The position numbers and the translations under genes were made by a program. From Pseudomonas sihuiensis (GTDB taxonomy: Bacteria; Pseudomonadota; Gammaproteobacteria; Pseudomonadales; Pseudomonadaceae), in the NCBI RefSeq assembly GCF_900106015.1, contig NZ_LT629797.1, forward strand, positions 3,348,001 through 3,412,000: a stretch of 64,000 bases of DNA. Direction: 5' to 3'. Below the pieces are notes generated by a model, which was not told the DNA's origin, searched no databases, and saw only the letters and a program-made list of their open reading frames with translations. Positions 6,875 through 19,470 of the stretch are shown here, piece after piece. Position 1 is the first letter of the stretch. Each line of letters begins with the position of its first letter.

Positions 6875-9276
6875 GCTGCGATCTCCTCTTCCAGATTTAT
6901 ACGCGCACACAGCGTAGTGCCCTCGCCCGGCTGGCTGTCAATCTGCAACTGGCCACCGAGCATGAGCATGCGCTCCTGCATGCCAACCAGGCCGAAGGAT
7001 TGCCCCGGCTTGCGCAGCGCCGGATCGAAGCCCTTGCCATCATCGACGACCGACAGACACAGGCTGCCGCCCTCCTGCCACAGGCGCACTTCGACGCTAT
7101 GCGCGCCGGCGTGGCGCATGACGTTGGTCAACGCCTCCTGAAGGATACGGAACAGGCCGATGGCCTGGGCATCAGGCAGATGCGGCAAGTGCTCGGGCAC
7201 ATCGACCAGACAGGGAATCTGCGTGCGCTCCTCGAAGCGACGCACCTGCCATTCAATGGCCGAGGCAATGCCGGCATCGAGAATCGGCGGACGCAAGGCA
7301 GTGGCCACGTCGCGCACCAGCTGGAACAACTGAGCGATCAGGCGCTTCATGCTGGCCAGACGTTCGTCCAGCTCTGCAACCTGACCGGCGCAGGCCAGCT
7401 CGCACATCGCTGTTTCCAGCTTGAGCACGGTCAGCACCTGACCCAGCTCGTCGTGTACTTCGCGGGCGATCCGCGCCTTTTCCTCCTCCCGCACACTTTC
7501 CAGATGCGCCGACAGCTCACGCAGGCGCGCCCGCGAATCGGCCAGCGCCAGCTCGGCCAGCTTGTTCTCGGTGATGTCCCAGAGAATGCCGTCCCAGACC
7601 ACTCGGCCATTGCCCAGCGGGCGCGCCGTGGTGCGGATATCGGCCCACAGCACCTCCTGCTCGGCAGTGAGGATGCGCCCCTGCCAGTACCAGTCGCTCT
7701 CGCCCTCCAGCGCCAGCGTCTGACTGTTGAGGTAGCTGTTCAGATCCTGCGGATGCACCAGGCTGCGAATACCACGATCCTCACGTTGCAGCTCATGCGC
7801 CGGCCAGCCAACCATTTCCTGGCTGGCCTCGCTGATATAGGCGAAGTTGACCGTCTGCCCTGGCCCGGCGCGCTCCAGGCGAAACACCAGGCCGGGGACG
7901 TTGCCAGCGATGCCTTTGAAGCGCGCCTCGCTCTCCTCCAGCGCCGCGCGGGCACGGCGGCGTTCGGTGACGTCGCTGAGAAATACCACCAGGTACTCGG
8001 CCTGGCGGTAACGCAGAAAACTCAGGGAAACATCGGCCGGCATGCGGCTGCCATCGGCGCGCAGGCAGTCGACCTCGAAGCTGGGTGAGCCCTCATCCTC
8101 CTCGCGCACGCGCTTCCACAGGCTGAGCCAGCGATCCATGTGCAGGCCGGGCTCGAGCTGGCTCAATGGCTTGTCCACCAGCTCGCCGCTGGCGTAGCCG
8201 AGCATGCGTTCGGCGGCACGGTTGGCGTAGCGCAGGTGGCTGTCCCAGTTGACCCAGAGAATGCCCACCGTGCTGTGATCGATGGAGAACTGGCTCAGGC
8301 GCAACGCCTCGGCTGCCTGCTGGTGACGATCCAGCTCGCCACGTGCGCCCAGCAGCCCACGCTCCAGCAAACGCGTCTGTTGCCTTTGCCGATAGAGCGC
8401 GGTTGCACCCAGCATCAGCACCAGGCCGAAAAACAGCGCGAGCGTCTTCCAGAAGCCGACGAAATCGGTGGACTGCGGATAGCGCAGAGGCATCCAGGTT
8501 TCCCGCCATTCCTCCAGCTCGCGAGCCGGCAGCACCTGCAGGGTCTGATCGACGATGCCGGACAACAGCGGCTGATCGCGGCGCGTTGCCAGGCGCATTA
8601 GCTGTGGCAGACCGATGTCGCCAACGATGCTCAGGCTGGAGAAACGTGATTCGCGCAGCAGCAGGCTGAGGCTCGCCTCGTCCAGCACCGCATAACTGAC
8701 CTCCTGATTCAGCACCAGCAACAACGCCGCGCGCTCCGATGGCGTCGCCCGCAAACGCAGATTGGTATGGGTGCGCTCCAGATACTCGGCAGCCTGGCTC
8801 GGCGTACGCAGGGCGACCATCTGCTCCAGCGGCAACTGATCGAGATCCACCGCACCATTGCCGCTACGCTCGCCAACCACCAGATGCGGCACCCGCAGGT
8901 AGGGCATCGAGTAATGCCAGATGCGCAGACCCGCCGGCGTCTGCTGCAGACCTGGCGCCAGATCCACCTCGCCAGCACTGGCAGCCCGTTCCAGGGCCTC
9001 CAGGTTCGGATATAGACGCCAGTCAGGCGCGACGCCCATGCCTTCGAGCAAACGCTGCATCAGTTCGACGTTGGCGCCCGTCAACTGCCTATTCTGACCA
9101 CGCTGCACCCAGGGTGCCTGCTGGAGCAGGCCCACGCGCAACACCGGATGCTCCTTGAGCCAGGCGCGCTGCTCGGCATCGAAGGCCGGGCGCAATGGCA
9201 TGCGCGCGCTCTCGGCCCAGGCGGTGGAAACAGCCAGCATCAGCAGGAGAGAGAGGGAACGGAGAAGGGAGTTCAT
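6871..9276 (-). CDS. agtS: Sensor histidine kinase with periplasmic SBP_bac_3 domain and two PAS domains, AgtS-like
   Basis: 801-residue membrane kinase. In order: signal peptide (MNSLLRSLSLLLMLAVSTAWA), a periplasmic amino-acid-binding-protein fold (about 30-265, beginning HPVLRVGLLQQAPW), one transmembrane helix (about 273-292, WKTLALFFGLVLMLGATALY), PAS (about 325-440), PAS/PAC (about 450-570), HisKA_3 with phospho-acceptor His in AREVHDELGQ (about 605), and HATPase with DDGKGFD and a GLVGMQERM motif. An extracellular ligand probably binds directly to the SBP-like domain, as in AgtS. It is divergent from the DUF3530 gene (113-bp gap), and agtR overlaps its 3' end. Confidence 0.87.
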   Translation of the reverse strand: MNSLLRSLSLLLMLAVSTAWAESARMPLRPAFDAEQRAWLKEHPVLRVGLLQQAPWVQRGQNRQLTGANVELMQRLLEGMGVAPDWRLYPNLEALERAASAGEVDLAPGLQQTPAGLRIWHYSMPYLRVPHLVVGERSGNGAVDLDQLPLEQMVALRTPSQAAEYLERTHTNLRLRATPSERAALLLVLNQEVSYAVLDEASLSLLLRESRFSSLSIVGDIGLPQLMRLATRRDQPLLSGIVDQTLQVLPARELEEWRETWMPLRYPQSTDFVGFWKTLALFFGLVLMLGATALYRQRQQTRLLERGLLGARGELDRHQQAAEALRLSQFSIDHSTVGILWVNWDSHLRYANRAAERMLGYASGELVDKPLSQLEPGLHMDRWLSLWKRVREEDEGSPSFEVDCLRADGSRMPADVSLSFLRYRQAEYLVVFLSDVTERRRARAALEESEARFKGIAGNVPGLVFRLERAGPGQTVNFAYISEASQEMVGWPAHELQREDRGIRSLVHPQDLNSYLNSQTLALEGESDWYWQGRILTAEQEVLWADIRTTARPLGNGRVVWDGILWDITENKLAELALADSRARLRELSAHLESVREEEKARIAREVHDELGQVLTVLKLETAMCELACAGQVAELDERLASMKRLIAQLFQLVRDVATALRPPILDAGIASAIEWQVRRFEERTQIPCLVDVPEHLPHLPDAQAIGLFRILQEALTNVMRHAGAHSVEVRLWQEGGSLCLSVVDDGKGFDPALRKPGQSFGLVGMQERMLMLGGQLQIDSQPGEGTTLCARINLEEEIAA

Positions 9277-9389
9277 GCACGGCGAATCCGGTGACGCGAT
9301 CCCCTACCTTACTCCAGTCTTGCACCAATCGCCTGACAAAAGCGGAGCCCGGCATTAGGCTCTGTAGCAGACGATCAGGAGCCTCATCG

Positions 9390-10367
9390 ATGCGCCTTCA
9401 CTCACTAGCACTGCTCGGTTTCTGCCTGCTCTCCTGTCCCGCGGTCTGGGCCGAGGAGCCGGTCGAGGACGCGCCGGCTGATAGCGCCGACGCCCCTGCG
9501 GCAAGCGAACGTCCGCTGTTGCCCGAACGCAGCGTCAGCGACGCGCAGACGCTGGAGCAACGCCTGGACAAACGTGAACAGCAGATGCTGCAGGCCAGCG
9601 CCGAAAGCTTCCTCGCACTGTGGCTACCAGCCAACGTCGGCGAGCCCAGTGGTGCGGTGATCCTGTTGCCCGGCGATGTGGAAAACGCCGATGGCGCCGC
9701 CGCGGTGGGCCCGCTCCGGCGCAAACTGCCCGACGCCGGCTGGCACAGTCTGAGCCTGACGCTGCCGGACCCGGACGGCGACCCGTTGCCGCCACGCAGC
9801 GCGGCCTCCGAAACGCCTGCGCCAACTGACGGTGAAGCCACCAATGGCGAAGATGAAAGCGTTGCCGATGTCGCGCCAGAGCAGACAACCACACCAGCCG
9901 CAACGGAACTCACCGCCGAGCAAAGGCGCCAGGCGCATGTCGAACGGGTAATGGCGCGTATCGATGCCGCCATCGCCTTTGCCAGCCAGCAGCAGGCCAG
10001 AGACATCGTCCTCCTCGGGCATGGCAGTGGCGCCTACTGGGCTGCGCGCTACCTGAGCGAACGTCAGCCGGACAACGTGCAGAATCTGCTGATGGTGGCG
10101 GCCGAACTACCTGCCGGCTTCGCGCCGCCACTGGATGAGATGGTCGCACAGCTAACCGTGGCCACCGGCGACTTCTACTACAAGGATCAAGCCACCGAGC
10201 GCATGGCTGCGCTGAAGCGCCTGCAGGCGAGCAAGCGGGCCAAACTACCCACTTACATACAGGTATCGATGAAGGCCCTGCCGGGCAATCTGGATGTTCA
10301 GCAAGAGCAGCTCTACCGCCGTCTGCGCGGCTGGCTGACGCTGCATATCCGCGCAGCAGGCAGCTGA
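9390..10367 (+). CDS. DUF3530 family exported protein of unknown function
   Basis: 325 residues from ATG 9390 with AGGAG 8 bases upstream. The N-terminus is a signal peptide (MRLHSLALLGFCLLSCPAVWA, cleavage before EEPVED). It is followed by an acidic low-complexity stretch rich in Ala/Asp/Glu/Pro (about 22-55). A second disordered acidic/Thr stretch lies around residues 140-180. The C-terminal part contains IVLLGHGSGAYWAARYLSER, a nucleophile-elbow-like GxGSG motif of alpha/beta hydrolases. It matches PA0599 in position. Periplasmic hydrolase-like activity is possible but not shown. Confidence 0.8.
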   Translation: MRLHSLALLGFCLLSCPAVWAEEPVEDAPADSADAPAASERPLLPERSVSDAQTLEQRLDKREQQMLQASAESFLALWLPANVGEPSGAVILLPGDVENADGAAAVGPLRRKLPDAGWHSLSLTLPDPDGDPLPPRSAASETPAPTDGEATNGEDESVADVAPEQTTTPAATELTAEQRRQAHVERVMARIDAAIAFASQQQARDIVLLGHGSGAYWAARYLSERQPDNVQNLLMVAAELPAGFAPPLDEMVAQLTVATGDFYYKDQATERMAALKRLQASKRAKLPTYIQVSMKALPGNLDVQQEQLYRRLRGWLTLHIRAAGS

Positions 10368-10377
10368 AAACTACCTG

Positions 10378-11139
10378 CTAGCGAATCCCTCGGCGCTGGC
10401 GAATCAACGCGTAAGCCTGATGCAGTTGACGCGTGGTGTCGGTGGCTTCACGAATGCGCTCAGGCGAGGCGCCGGAGCCGGCCAGTTTGTCCGGGTGATG
10501 CCGACTGAGCAGCCGTCGGTAGGCGCGCTTGATCTGCTCAGGCTCGCTGCCTTCATTCACGCCCAACAGACGCAGCGCCTCCTGGTAACTGCCGCCAGCC
10601 GGTGCCGGCTGCTGACTGCGACGCGGCGCGTATTCCTCGCCCAGACTATCGAGCCGGGCACTGTCCCAGCCAAGCCACTTGCCCCAGAGCAGGATCAACT
10701 CATGCTCACTGGCCGATACCCGCCCGTCGACCCAGGCCATGCGCCAGCAGGCCCGCAGCATGGCATCCGCGCGGTCGCGCTGACGCTGCAGGGGCGCACG
10801 CAGGTTGTCACGCCCGGTCTTGCCACGGGCAAAGGCTTCGATGGCGCGCCGCTGAGCGACGGGGTTCAATCCGAGCCGTTGCATTTCCGAACGCGCCTGC
10901 TGGATATGGCTCTGCACCACCCGGCCGTCGCTCTTGGCCAGACGCCCCAGCATCAGAAACAGCAAATCATCATCCGCTGGTGCCGCACGGCCGCCCAACC
11001 GCTCGCGCAGATTGTCCCAGCCATGCAGGCGCAGACGGCGATCCAGCACCTGCCCGAGCAGACCGCCAAGCAGAGCACCTGGGATACTGGCCAGGGCGAG
11101 CCCGGCCGCTGCCCCGAGCATGGTGGCCGGCCACAACAC
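10378..11139 (-). CDS. djlA: DjlA-like co-chaperone (TerB-like plus J domain)
   Basis: 253 residues. An N-terminal hydrophobic, Gly-rich segment (about 5-32, MLGAAAGLALASIPGALLGG) would anchor it in the inner membrane. A TerB-like helical region (about 55-165) follows, then a C-terminal J domain with the HPD motif in RHHPDKL (about 220), which stimulates DnaK ATPase. Start is GTG 11139, with AGGAGG about 8 bases upstream and starting directly after the murU stop. The next ATG (11121) is an alternative. Positional equivalent of PA0598; last gene of the amgK-murU-djlA set. Confidence 0.82.
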   Translation of the reverse strand: MLWPATMLGAAAGLALASIPGALLGGLLGQVLDRRLRLHGWDNLRERLGGRAAPADDDLLFLMLGRLAKSDGRVVQSHIQQARSEMQRLGLNPVAQRRAIEAFARGKTGRDNLRAPLQRQRDRADAMLRACWRMAWVDGRVSASEHELILLWGKWLGWDSARLDSLGEEYAPRRSQQPAPAGGSYQEALRLLGVNEGSEPEQIKRAYRRLLSRHHPDKLAGSGASPERIREATDTTRQLHQAYALIRQRRGIR

Positions 11140-12833
<1,694 letters not shown>

Positions 12834-12957
12834 CAAGGGGTCTCCGACGGCGCTAGCCGTTGCGCGGGTCATGCTTTATTATCCAGCATCTTTTTCAGCC
12901 CATCGAGAGGCGTGCGGCCCCTGGGCCGATAGCGCGCAGGAAGCCCGGACTAACAAG

Positions 12958-15771
12958 ATGGCAGTAAAATACCCCGCGTTCCGCAAGAAATTCCCGCTGC
13001 TGGTCACCGGCAGCCTCCTGGCCTTACAGCCCGCGTTCAGCCTACAGTCCTTTGCCGCCGAGCAATACGATTGCCAGGCGTCGCCCACGGGCGGCTGGGC
13101 CTGCGCGCCGAAATCCGCGGCCAGCGCCCTGCCTCCGCGCCCGGTGCACAGCCGTGATGCTGTCAGCAGCGGTGGCTCGAGCAGCACGGCCGTAGCCAAG
13201 CAGGATGCCGCCCCGGTACTGGTCACCGAGAGCAAGGGCCGCGCCCTCGCCTCGCGCAGCCCTGACTACAGTCACTTGGACTGGGTACCGCGCGATAAGT
13301 TGACTGCCGCGCAGCTGGCCGAGGCCGGCCCCTACTGCGCGGGCGCCTACGTCGAGCCACTGCGTCCGGGCATGGATGACACCACGCCGCTGAACGAGTC
13401 GCCGATGTTCGTTTCCGCCAAAGCCTCACGCTTCGAGCAGGAAAAGCAGATCGCCACCCTGGCCGGTGATGTCGTCCTGCGCCAGTCCGGCATGCAGGTC
13501 GAGGCCGACGAAGCCAGCCTGCATCAGACGGAAAACCGTGGCGAGCTGGTCGGTAACGTACGCCTGCGCGACAAGGGCATGCTGGTGGTCGGCGACCGCG
13601 CCGAACTGCAGCTGGATAACGGCGAAGCGCGTATCGACAATGCCGAATACGTGATGCACCAGGCCCACGTGCGCGGTAGCGCGCTCTACGCCAAGCGCGA
13701 AGAAACCGCGATCATCCGCCTCAAGGATGGTACCTACACCCGTTGCGAACCGGGCGACAATGCCTGGCACCTGAAGGGCAACAACGTCACCTTGAACCCG
13801 GCGACCGGCTTCGGTACCGCGACCAACGTGACGCTGCGGGTCAAGGACATTCCGGTGTTCTATACCCCGTACATCTACTTCCCCATCGACGACCGTCGCC
13901 AGTCCGGCTTCCTGCCACCCAGCATCGGCACGTCGAGCAGCAACGGCTTCTCGCTGCAAACGCCGTACTACTTCAACCTGGCGCCGAACTACGACGCCAC
14001 GCTGTACCCGACCTACATGGCCAAACGCGGCCTGCTGATGGAGGGTGAGTTCCGCTACCTGACCGAGAGCAGTGAAGGCCAGGTCGGCGGCGCGTGGCTG
14101 AACGACAGCGAAGACGAGCGCAAACTGCAGTCCGAGTACGAAGATCAGCGCTGGATGTACAGCTGGCAACACAAGCAGGGGCTGAACTCGCGCCTGCTCG
14201 CCGAAGTCGACTACACCGACATCAGCGACCCGTACTACTTCCAGGACCTCGATACCGATCTGGGCATCGACAAGCAAACCTACGTCGACCAGCGCGGCAC
14301 CCTGACCTATCGCGGTGACAGCTATACCGCACGCCTGAACGTGCATGCGTATGAACTGGCCAACATCACCGATGTGACGCCATACGATCGCCTGCCGCAG
14401 ATCACCCTGGACGGCAAGCTGCCGTTCAATCCGGGTGGCCTGGACTTCACCTACGGCACCGAATACGTGCGCTTCGATCGCAACCTGCGCTCCGGCTTTT
14501 TCACTGACAAAGACGGCGTAACCGGTCGCCCGCAGGACCTCTGGTACGACGAACGCCTGACCGGCCTGAACCGTGCCGATGGCGAACGCCTGCACCTGGA
14601 GCCTGGCGTCAGCCTGCCATTGAACTGGAGCTGGGGCTTCGTCAAACCTCAGGTCAAGTACATGCAGACGCAGTACCAGGTAAACCTGGATGGCAAGGGT
14701 AAATCTGAGCTGGCGACAAACGATCCAAACAATCAGTGGTTCGGCGTCGACTACAAGCGTTCGCCCAACCGTGGCGTTGGCCTGTTCAGCGTCGACAGCG
14801 GCCTGTATTTCGACCGCAACACCCAGCTGTTCGGCAAGGATTTCCGCCAGACTCTGGAGCCGCGCGCCTTCTATCTCTATGTACCGGAAGAAGACCAGAC
14901 CGATATCCCGGTGTTCGACACGGGCGAACCGACCTTCAGCTACGCCTCGCTGTGGCGTGAAAACCGCTTCAGCGGCAAGGATCGTATCGGTGACGAGAAC
15001 AAGCTGTCGCTGGGCGTGACCAGCCGCTGGATCGAGCCGAACGGTTTCGAGCGTCAGCGCTTCAGCATCGGCCAGGCCTTCTACTTCGAAGACCGCAAGG
15101 TTCAACTGCCGGGTATCGATTACCGTGCCCGTCAGGAAGCCACCGCCGACGTGTCGCCTTACGCGCTGGAGTACCTCTATCGCTTCAATCGCGACTGGCG
15201 CTTCTCCTCGACCTTCAACTGGGATCCGGACCAGCACGCCACCCGTTCGGGCAGCGCAATGTTCCATTACCAGCCGGAAGACAATCCGAACAAGATCGTC
15301 AACTTCGGCTATCGCTATCGTAACGACACCGTACGTTACGACCGCGACAGCGGTACCTGGACGACCAACCCGGACTACGGCAGCTCGACCCTTGCCGACG
15401 GTTCGCCGAACCCGAACTACATCAAGAACTACTACAAGATCGACCAGCATGACTTCTCCGTCATCTGGCCGCTGGCTCCGCAGTGGAGCCTGATCTCGCG
15501 CTGGCAGTACGACTATGGCCGCAACCGTACCCTCGAGGCCTTCGGTGGTTTCGAATACGACAGCTGCTGCTGGAAACTGCGCCTGATCAACCGCTACTGG
15601 ATCGATTACGACGAAGTCAGCCTCGACCCATCGCGCAACGACGAGCCGGACCGCGGCATTTTCTTGCAGATCGTCCTCAAGGGCCTCGGCGGCGTTGTTG
15701 GTAACAAGGTGGAAACTTTCCTCGACCAAGGCATTCAAGGTTACCGTGAACGTGAAGACCAAGCTTTCTGA
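12958..15771 (+). CDS. lptD: LPS-assembly protein LptD
   Basis: 937-residue outer-membrane beta-barrel that inserts lipopolysaccharide into the outer leaflet with LptE. The start [20 protein letters not shown] matches the Pseudomonas LptD N-terminus and gives a signal peptide cleaved near residue 35 (SFAA-EQYDC). An LptA-like OstA domain follows (about residues 145-260, with [20 protein letters not shown]), then a long barrel rich in alternating aromatic residues. Cysteines in the N-terminal YDCQAS/WACAP region and adjacent Cys in [10 protein letters not shown] near the C-terminus are the positions expected for the inter-domain disulfides. Its 3' end overlaps surA by 20 bases. Confidence 0.95.
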   Translation: MAVKYPAFRKKFPLLVTGSLLALQPAFSLQSFAAEQYDCQASPTGGWACAPKSAASALPPRPVHSRDAVSSGGSSSTAVAKQDAAPVLVTESKGRALASRSPDYSHLDWVPRDKLTAAQLAEAGPYCAGAYVEPLRPGMDDTTPLNESPMFVSAKASRFEQEKQIATLAGDVVLRQSGMQVEADEASLHQTENRGELVGNVRLRDKGMLVVGDRAELQLDNGEARIDNAEYVMHQAHVRGSALYAKREETAIIRLKDGTYTRCEPGDNAWHLKGNNVTLNPATGFGTATNVTLRVKDIPVFYTPYIYFPIDDRRQSGFLPPSIGTSSSNGFSLQTPYYFNLAPNYDATLYPTYMAKRGLLMEGEFRYLTESSEGQVGGAWLNDSEDERKLQSEYEDQRWMYSWQHKQGLNSRLLAEVDYTDISDPYYFQDLDTDLGIDKQTYVDQRGTLTYRGDSYTARLNVHAYELANITDVTPYDRLPQITLDGKLPFNPGGLDFTYGTEYVRFDRNLRSGFFTDKDGVTGRPQDLWYDERLTGLNRADGERLHLEPGVSLPLNWSWGFVKPQVKYMQTQYQVNLDGKGKSELATNDPNNQWFGVDYKRSPNRGVGLFSVDSGLYFDRNTQLFGKDFRQTLEPRAFYLYVPEEDQTDIPVFDTGEPTFSYASLWRENRFSGKDRIGDENKLSLGVTSRWIEPNGFERQRFSIGQAFYFEDRKVQLPGIDYRARQEATADVSPYALEYLYRFNRDWRFSSTFNWDPDQHATRSGSAMFHYQPEDNPNKIVNFGYRYRNDTVRYDRDSGTWTTNPDYGSSTLADGSPNPNYIKNYYKIDQHDFSVIWPLAPQWSLISRWQYDYGRNRTLEAFGGFEYDSCCWKLRLINRYWIDYDEVSLDPSRNDEPDRGIFLQIVLKGLGGVVGNKVETFLDQGIQGYREREDQAF

Positions 15772-17044
15772 TCGCCTGCGCCCCCTGCTATTGGGCGCAG
15801 CACTGCTGGCGGCAACGGCTCAGGCCCAGGTTCGCCCACTGGATCGCGTCGTGGCCATCGTCGACAACGACGTGGTCATGCAGAGCCAACTCGAAGCTCG
15901 CCTGCATGAAGTGCAACAAACCATCGACAAGCGCGGCGGCGCCCTGCCGCCCGAGAACGTACTCAGCCAGCAGGTGCTCGAGCGTCTGATCATCGAGAAC
16001 ATCCAGCTGCAGATCGGCGACCGCTCCGGCATTCGTATCACCGACGAAGAGCTGAACCAGGCCATGGGCACCATCGCCCAGCGCAACGGCATGAGCCTGG
16101 AGCAGTTCCGCGAAGCGCTGGCACGCGACGGCCTGTCCTATGCCGATGCCCGCGATCAGGTGCGCCGCGAGATGGTCATCAGCCGTGTACGCCAGCGCCG
16201 CGTGGCAGAACGCATCCAGGTCACCGATCAGGAAGTACAGAACTTCCTCGCCTCTGACCTGGGCAAGATGCAGCTGTCGGAAGAGTTCCGTCTGGCCAAT
16301 ATCCTGATCCCAGTATCCGAGGGTGCCTCCTCCAGCGAAATCCAGGCGGCTGACCGTCAGGCGCAGGAGGTGTATCAGCAGCTGCAGCAAGGCGCAGACT
16401 TCGCGCAACTGGCGATTTCCCGCTCCGCCAGTGAAACCGCCCTGGAAGGCGGCGAGATGGGCTGGCGTAAAGCCGGTCAGCTGCCGCCACCGTTCGACAA
16501 CATGATCAGCCAGCTGAATCCGGGCGAGATCACCGAGCCGGTGCGCACGCCGGGCGGCTTCATCATCCTCAAGTTGATCGAGAAGCGCGGCGGCGACACC
16601 CAGGTGCGTGACGAAGTGCATGTTCGCCACATCCTGATCAAGCCCAGCGAGATTCGCAGCGAAGAAGAAACCCGTCGCCTGGTCGAGCGCCTGTATCAGC
16701 GCATCGTCGATGGCGAGGACTTCGCCGAACTGGCGAAGAGCTTCTCCGAAGACCCGGGTTCTGCGCTCAACGGCGGCGATCTGAACTGGATCGACCCCAA
16801 CGCGCTGGTGCCCGAGTTCCGTGAAGTGATGAACAACACCGCCAGCGGCGAGCTGTCCAAGCCGTTCAAGAGCCCTTACGGCTGGCACGTGCTGCAGGTC
16901 ATGGGCCGCCGCGCCACTGACAGCAGCGCGCAGTTCCGCGAGCAACAGGCCGCAAACGTGCTGCGTAACCGCAAGTACGACGAGGAACTGCAGGCCTGGC
17001 TGCGCCAGATCCGCGACGAAGCCTACGTCGAGACCAAGCTGTAA
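15752..17044 (+). CDS. surA: Periplasmic peptidyl-prolyl isomerase/chaperone SurA
   Basis: 430-residue chaperone that escorts outer-membrane proteins, including LptD, through the periplasm. Signal peptide [20 protein letters not shown], mature start near [17 protein letters not shown], SurA N-domain to about 165, then two parvulin (PPIC) domains (about 175-275 with [13 protein letters not shown], and about 285-385 with [10 protein letters not shown]). The GTG at 15752 is chosen because it gives the standard VKTKL start and the family's usual length; another GTG lies two codons upstream. It overlaps the end of lptD, so the two are coupled in translation. Confidence 0.93.
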   Translation: MKTKLSDRLRPLLLGAALLAATAQAQVRPLDRVVAIVDNDVVMQSQLEARLHEVQQTIDKRGGALPPENVLSQQVLERLIIENIQLQIGDRSGIRITDEELNQAMGTIAQRNGMSLEQFREALARDGLSYADARDQVRREMVISRVRQRRVAERIQVTDQEVQNFLASDLGKMQLSEEFRLANILIPVSEGASSSEIQAADRQAQEVYQQLQQGADFAQLAISRSASETALEGGEMGWRKAGQLPPPFDNMISQLNPGEITEPVRTPGGFIILKLIEKRGGDTQVRDEVHVRHILIKPSEIRSEEETRRLVERLYQRIVDGEDFAELAKSFSEDPGSALNGGDLNWIDPNALVPEFREVMNNTASGELSKPFKSPYGWHVLQVMGRRATDSSAQFREQQAANVLRNRKYDEELQAWLRQIRDEAYVETKL

Positions 17045-17061
17045 TAGCGGTATCGATCAGC

Positions 17062-17088
17062 AAAGCCCGGCCCAGTGCCGGGCTTTTT
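17062..17088 (+). terminator. Rho-independent terminator after surA
   Basis: AAGCCCGG/CCGGGCTT stem with a CCCAGTG loop and a TTTTT run, 18 bp after the surA stop. It separates lptD-surA from pdxA at least partly. Confidence 0.85.
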
Positions 17089-17141
17089 CGTTATTGGCCC
17101 GGCAGCGTAAACTGACGCCCCAGCCCGTATAGAGAGCGACC

Positions 17142-18137
17142 ATGACTGTGCAGCAATGCTTTGCCCTCACACCAGGCGAGCCCGCCGGCATCGGCCCCGA
17201 TCTCTGCCTGCTGCTGGCGCAGATGGCGCAGCCTGCGCCACTGGTGGCTATCGCCAGTCGCGAGCTGTTGGCTGAGCGCGCCAAGCAGCTGGGGCTGAAT
17301 ATCGAACTGCTGGGTGTCGGCCCGCAAGGATGGCCTGATCGTCCTGCCGCAGCGGGCGCTCTGTACGTCTGGGATACGCCACTGGCAGTCACTGTCGAGC
17401 CCGGCAAGCTGGCACCAGCCAACGCGGCCTACGTGCTGGAGACCCTCACCCGCGCGGGCCAGGGCTGCCTGGACGGCACGTTCGCCGGGATGATCACCGC
17501 CCCCGTGCACAAGGGCGTGATCAACCAGGCCGGTATCGCCTTCTCCGGGCACACCGAGTTTCTCGCCGAACTCACTCACACCCAGCAGGTGGTGATGATG
17601 CTGGCGACCCGCGGCTTGCGCGTGGCGCTGGTCACCACGCACCTGCCGCTGAAAGACGTCGCGGCCGCCATTACGGCCGAACGCCTGGAGCGCGTTATCC
17701 GCATCCTGCATGCCGATCTGCAAAGCAAGTTCGGTATTGCCGAGCCGCGCATCCTGGTCTGCGGGCTCAATCCACATGCGGGCGAAGGTGGTCATCTGGG
17801 CCGCGAGGAAATCGAGATCATCGAACCGACGCTGGAGCGCATGCGCACTCAAGGCGTGAACCTGATCGGCCCGCTGCCGGCCGACACCCTGTTCACACCG
17901 AAGTACCTGGAGCACGCCGATGCAGTACTGGCCATGTACCACGACCAGGGCCTGCCAGTGCTCAAGTTCAAGGGCTTCGGTGCGGCGCTCAATGTCACGC
18001 TGGGTCTGCCGATCATCCGTACCTCGGTGGATCATGGCACCGCCCTGGATCTGGCCGGCACTGGCAAGGTGGATATCGGCAGCCTGCAGGTGGCGCTGGA
18101 AACCGCCTACCAGATGGCTGCCAGCCGCACGGAGTGA
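17142..18137 (+). CDS. pdxA: 4-hydroxythreonine-4-phosphate dehydrogenase PdxA
   Basis: 331-residue enzyme of pyridoxal-5'-phosphate synthesis that oxidises 4-phosphohydroxy-L-threonine with NAD(P). Characteristic motifs: N-terminal [12 protein letters not shown], metal-binding His in [22 protein letters not shown], and C-terminal [15 protein letters not shown] and [13 protein letters not shown]. Start ATG 17142 is preceded by GAGAG. Between surA and rsmA as in other pseudomonads. Confidence 0.95.
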   Translation: MTVQQCFALTPGEPAGIGPDLCLLLAQMAQPAPLVAIASRELLAERAKQLGLNIELLGVGPQGWPDRPAAAGALYVWDTPLAVTVEPGKLAPANAAYVLETLTRAGQGCLDGTFAGMITAPVHKGVINQAGIAFSGHTEFLAELTHTQQVVMMLATRGLRVALVTTHLPLKDVAAAITAERLERVIRILHADLQSKFGIAEPRILVCGLNPHAGEGGHLGREEIEIIEPTLERMRTQGVNLIGPLPADTLFTPKYLEHADAVLAMYHDQGLPVLKFKGFGAALNVTLGLPIIRTSVDHGTALDLAGTGKVDIGSLQVALETAYQMAASRTE

Positions 18138-18250
18138 ACCACTGAGGCCGCAGCCCGCGCCCGCGGCGCCATTCGCTGGTAGACTGTGCGACTTTCTTTT
18201 TTGCATCCAGCCTCGAGCGCCACGCCTCGAGGCGCTCCGCGGAGCCGCAC

Positions 18251-19060
18251 ATGTCCGAATACCAACACCGCGCGCGCAAGCGCTTCGGCCAGAACTTCCT
18301 GCATGATGCCGGGGTGATCGACCGTATCCTGCGCGCCATTCGCGCCAAGGAAGGCGAACATCTGCTGGAAATCGGCCCAGGTCAGGGTGCCATTACCGAG
18401 GGTTTGCTCGGCAGCGGCGCGCAGCTCGACGTGATCGAACTCGACCTCGACCTGATTCCCATCCTGCAGGGCAAGTTCGGTGACAATCCGCGCTTTCGCC
18501 TGAATCAGGGCGACGCCCTGAAGTTCGACTTCGCCCGCCTCGAGGCGGCGCCGCGCAGCCTGCGGGTGGTCGGCAACCTGCCCTACAACATCTCCACACC
18601 GCTGATTTTCCACCTGCTGGACAACGCACCGCTGATTCGCGACATGCATTTCATGCTGCAGAAGGAAGTGGTCGAGCGCATGGCCGCCGGCCCTGGCGGT
18701 GGTGATTGGGGGCGGCTGTCGATCATGGTGCAGTACCACTGCCGCGTGGAGCATCTGTTCAACGTTGGCCCCGGCGCCTTCAACCCGCCGCCCAAGGTCG
18801 ACTCGGCCATCGTCCGCCTGGTGCCGCATGAAACCCTGCCGCACCCGGCCAAGGACCATCGCCTGCTCGAGCGCGTCGTGCGTGAAGCCTTCAACCAGCG
18901 CCGCAAGACCCTGCGCAACACGCTCAAGCAGTTGCTGCCCGCCGAGGCCATCGAAGCCGCAGGCGTCGACGGCAGCCTGCGCCCCGAGCAGCTGGATCTG
19001 GCCGCCTTCGTCCGCCTGGCCGACCAGCTGGCCCTGCAGCCTTCGGCCGAGCAGGTCTAA
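18251..19060 (+). CDS. rsmA: 16S rRNA (adenine1518/1519-N6)-dimethyltransferase RsmA (KsgA)
   Basis: 269 residues. Methylates the two adjacent adenines of 16S helix 45 late in 30S assembly. SAM-binding motif [16 protein letters not shown] (about 38-53), acidic motif VIELDLDL and the catalytic NLPYNIST motif (about 112) are intact. GGAG lies 8 bases before ATG 18251. This rsmA is the methyltransferase, not the CsrA-type RsmA of Pseudomonas. Confidence 0.95.
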   Translation: MSEYQHRARKRFGQNFLHDAGVIDRILRAIRAKEGEHLLEIGPGQGAITEGLLGSGAQLDVIELDLDLIPILQGKFGDNPRFRLNQGDALKFDFARLEAAPRSLRVVGNLPYNISTPLIFHLLDNAPLIRDMHFMLQKEVVERMAAGPGGGDWGRLSIMVQYHCRVEHLFNVGPGAFNPPPKVDSAIVRLVPHETLPHPAKDHRLLERVVREAFNQRRKTLRNTLKQLLPAEAIEAAGVDGSLRPEQLDLAAFVRLADQLALQPSAEQV

Positions 19061-19089
19061 ACTGCAATCACGCTCAACGGATTCTTCGC

Positions 19090-19470
19090 ATGTCCGACCC
19101 TCGCTATCAGATCGACGTCAGCGTCACCACCCGCTACCTGGCCGCGCAGTCGCAGCCGGAGCAGAACCGCTACGCGTTCTCCTACACCGTGACCATCGTC
19201 AATAACGGCGAGTTGCCCGCTCAACTGCTGTCGCGCCACTGGATCATCACCGATGGCGACGGGCGGGTGCAGGAAGTGCGTGGCGCTGGGGTGATCGGCC
19301 AGCAGCCGCATATCGAACCCGGCGCCAGCCACACCTACAGCAGCGGCACGGTCATGGCCACTCAGGTCGGCACCATGCAGGGCAGCTACCAGATGCTCGC
19401 CGAAGACGGAAAACGCTTCGACGCGACCATCGCCCCGTTCCGTCTGGCGGTGCCCGGAGCGCTGCACTGA
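19090..19470 (+). CDS. apaG: ApaG protein
   Basis: 126-residue single-domain ApaG, an immunoglobulin-like fold of poorly defined role that is conserved next to apaH. Typical strands are seen: [42 protein letters not shown] and [20 protein letters not shown]. Its TGA overlaps the apaH ATG by one base (TGATG), implying coupled translation. Confidence 0.93.
   Translation: MSDPRYQIDVSVTTRYLAAQSQPEQNRYAFSYTVTIVNNGELPAQLLSRHWIITDGDGRVQEVRGAGVIGQQPHIEPGASHTYSSGTVMATQVGTMQGSYQMLAEDGKRFDATIAPFRLAVPGALH

Noticed and set aside
13426..15762. 778-codon minus-strand open frame opposite lptD
   Set aside because: Val/Glu/Ala-rich without any domain signal; lptD on the plus strand is unambiguous.
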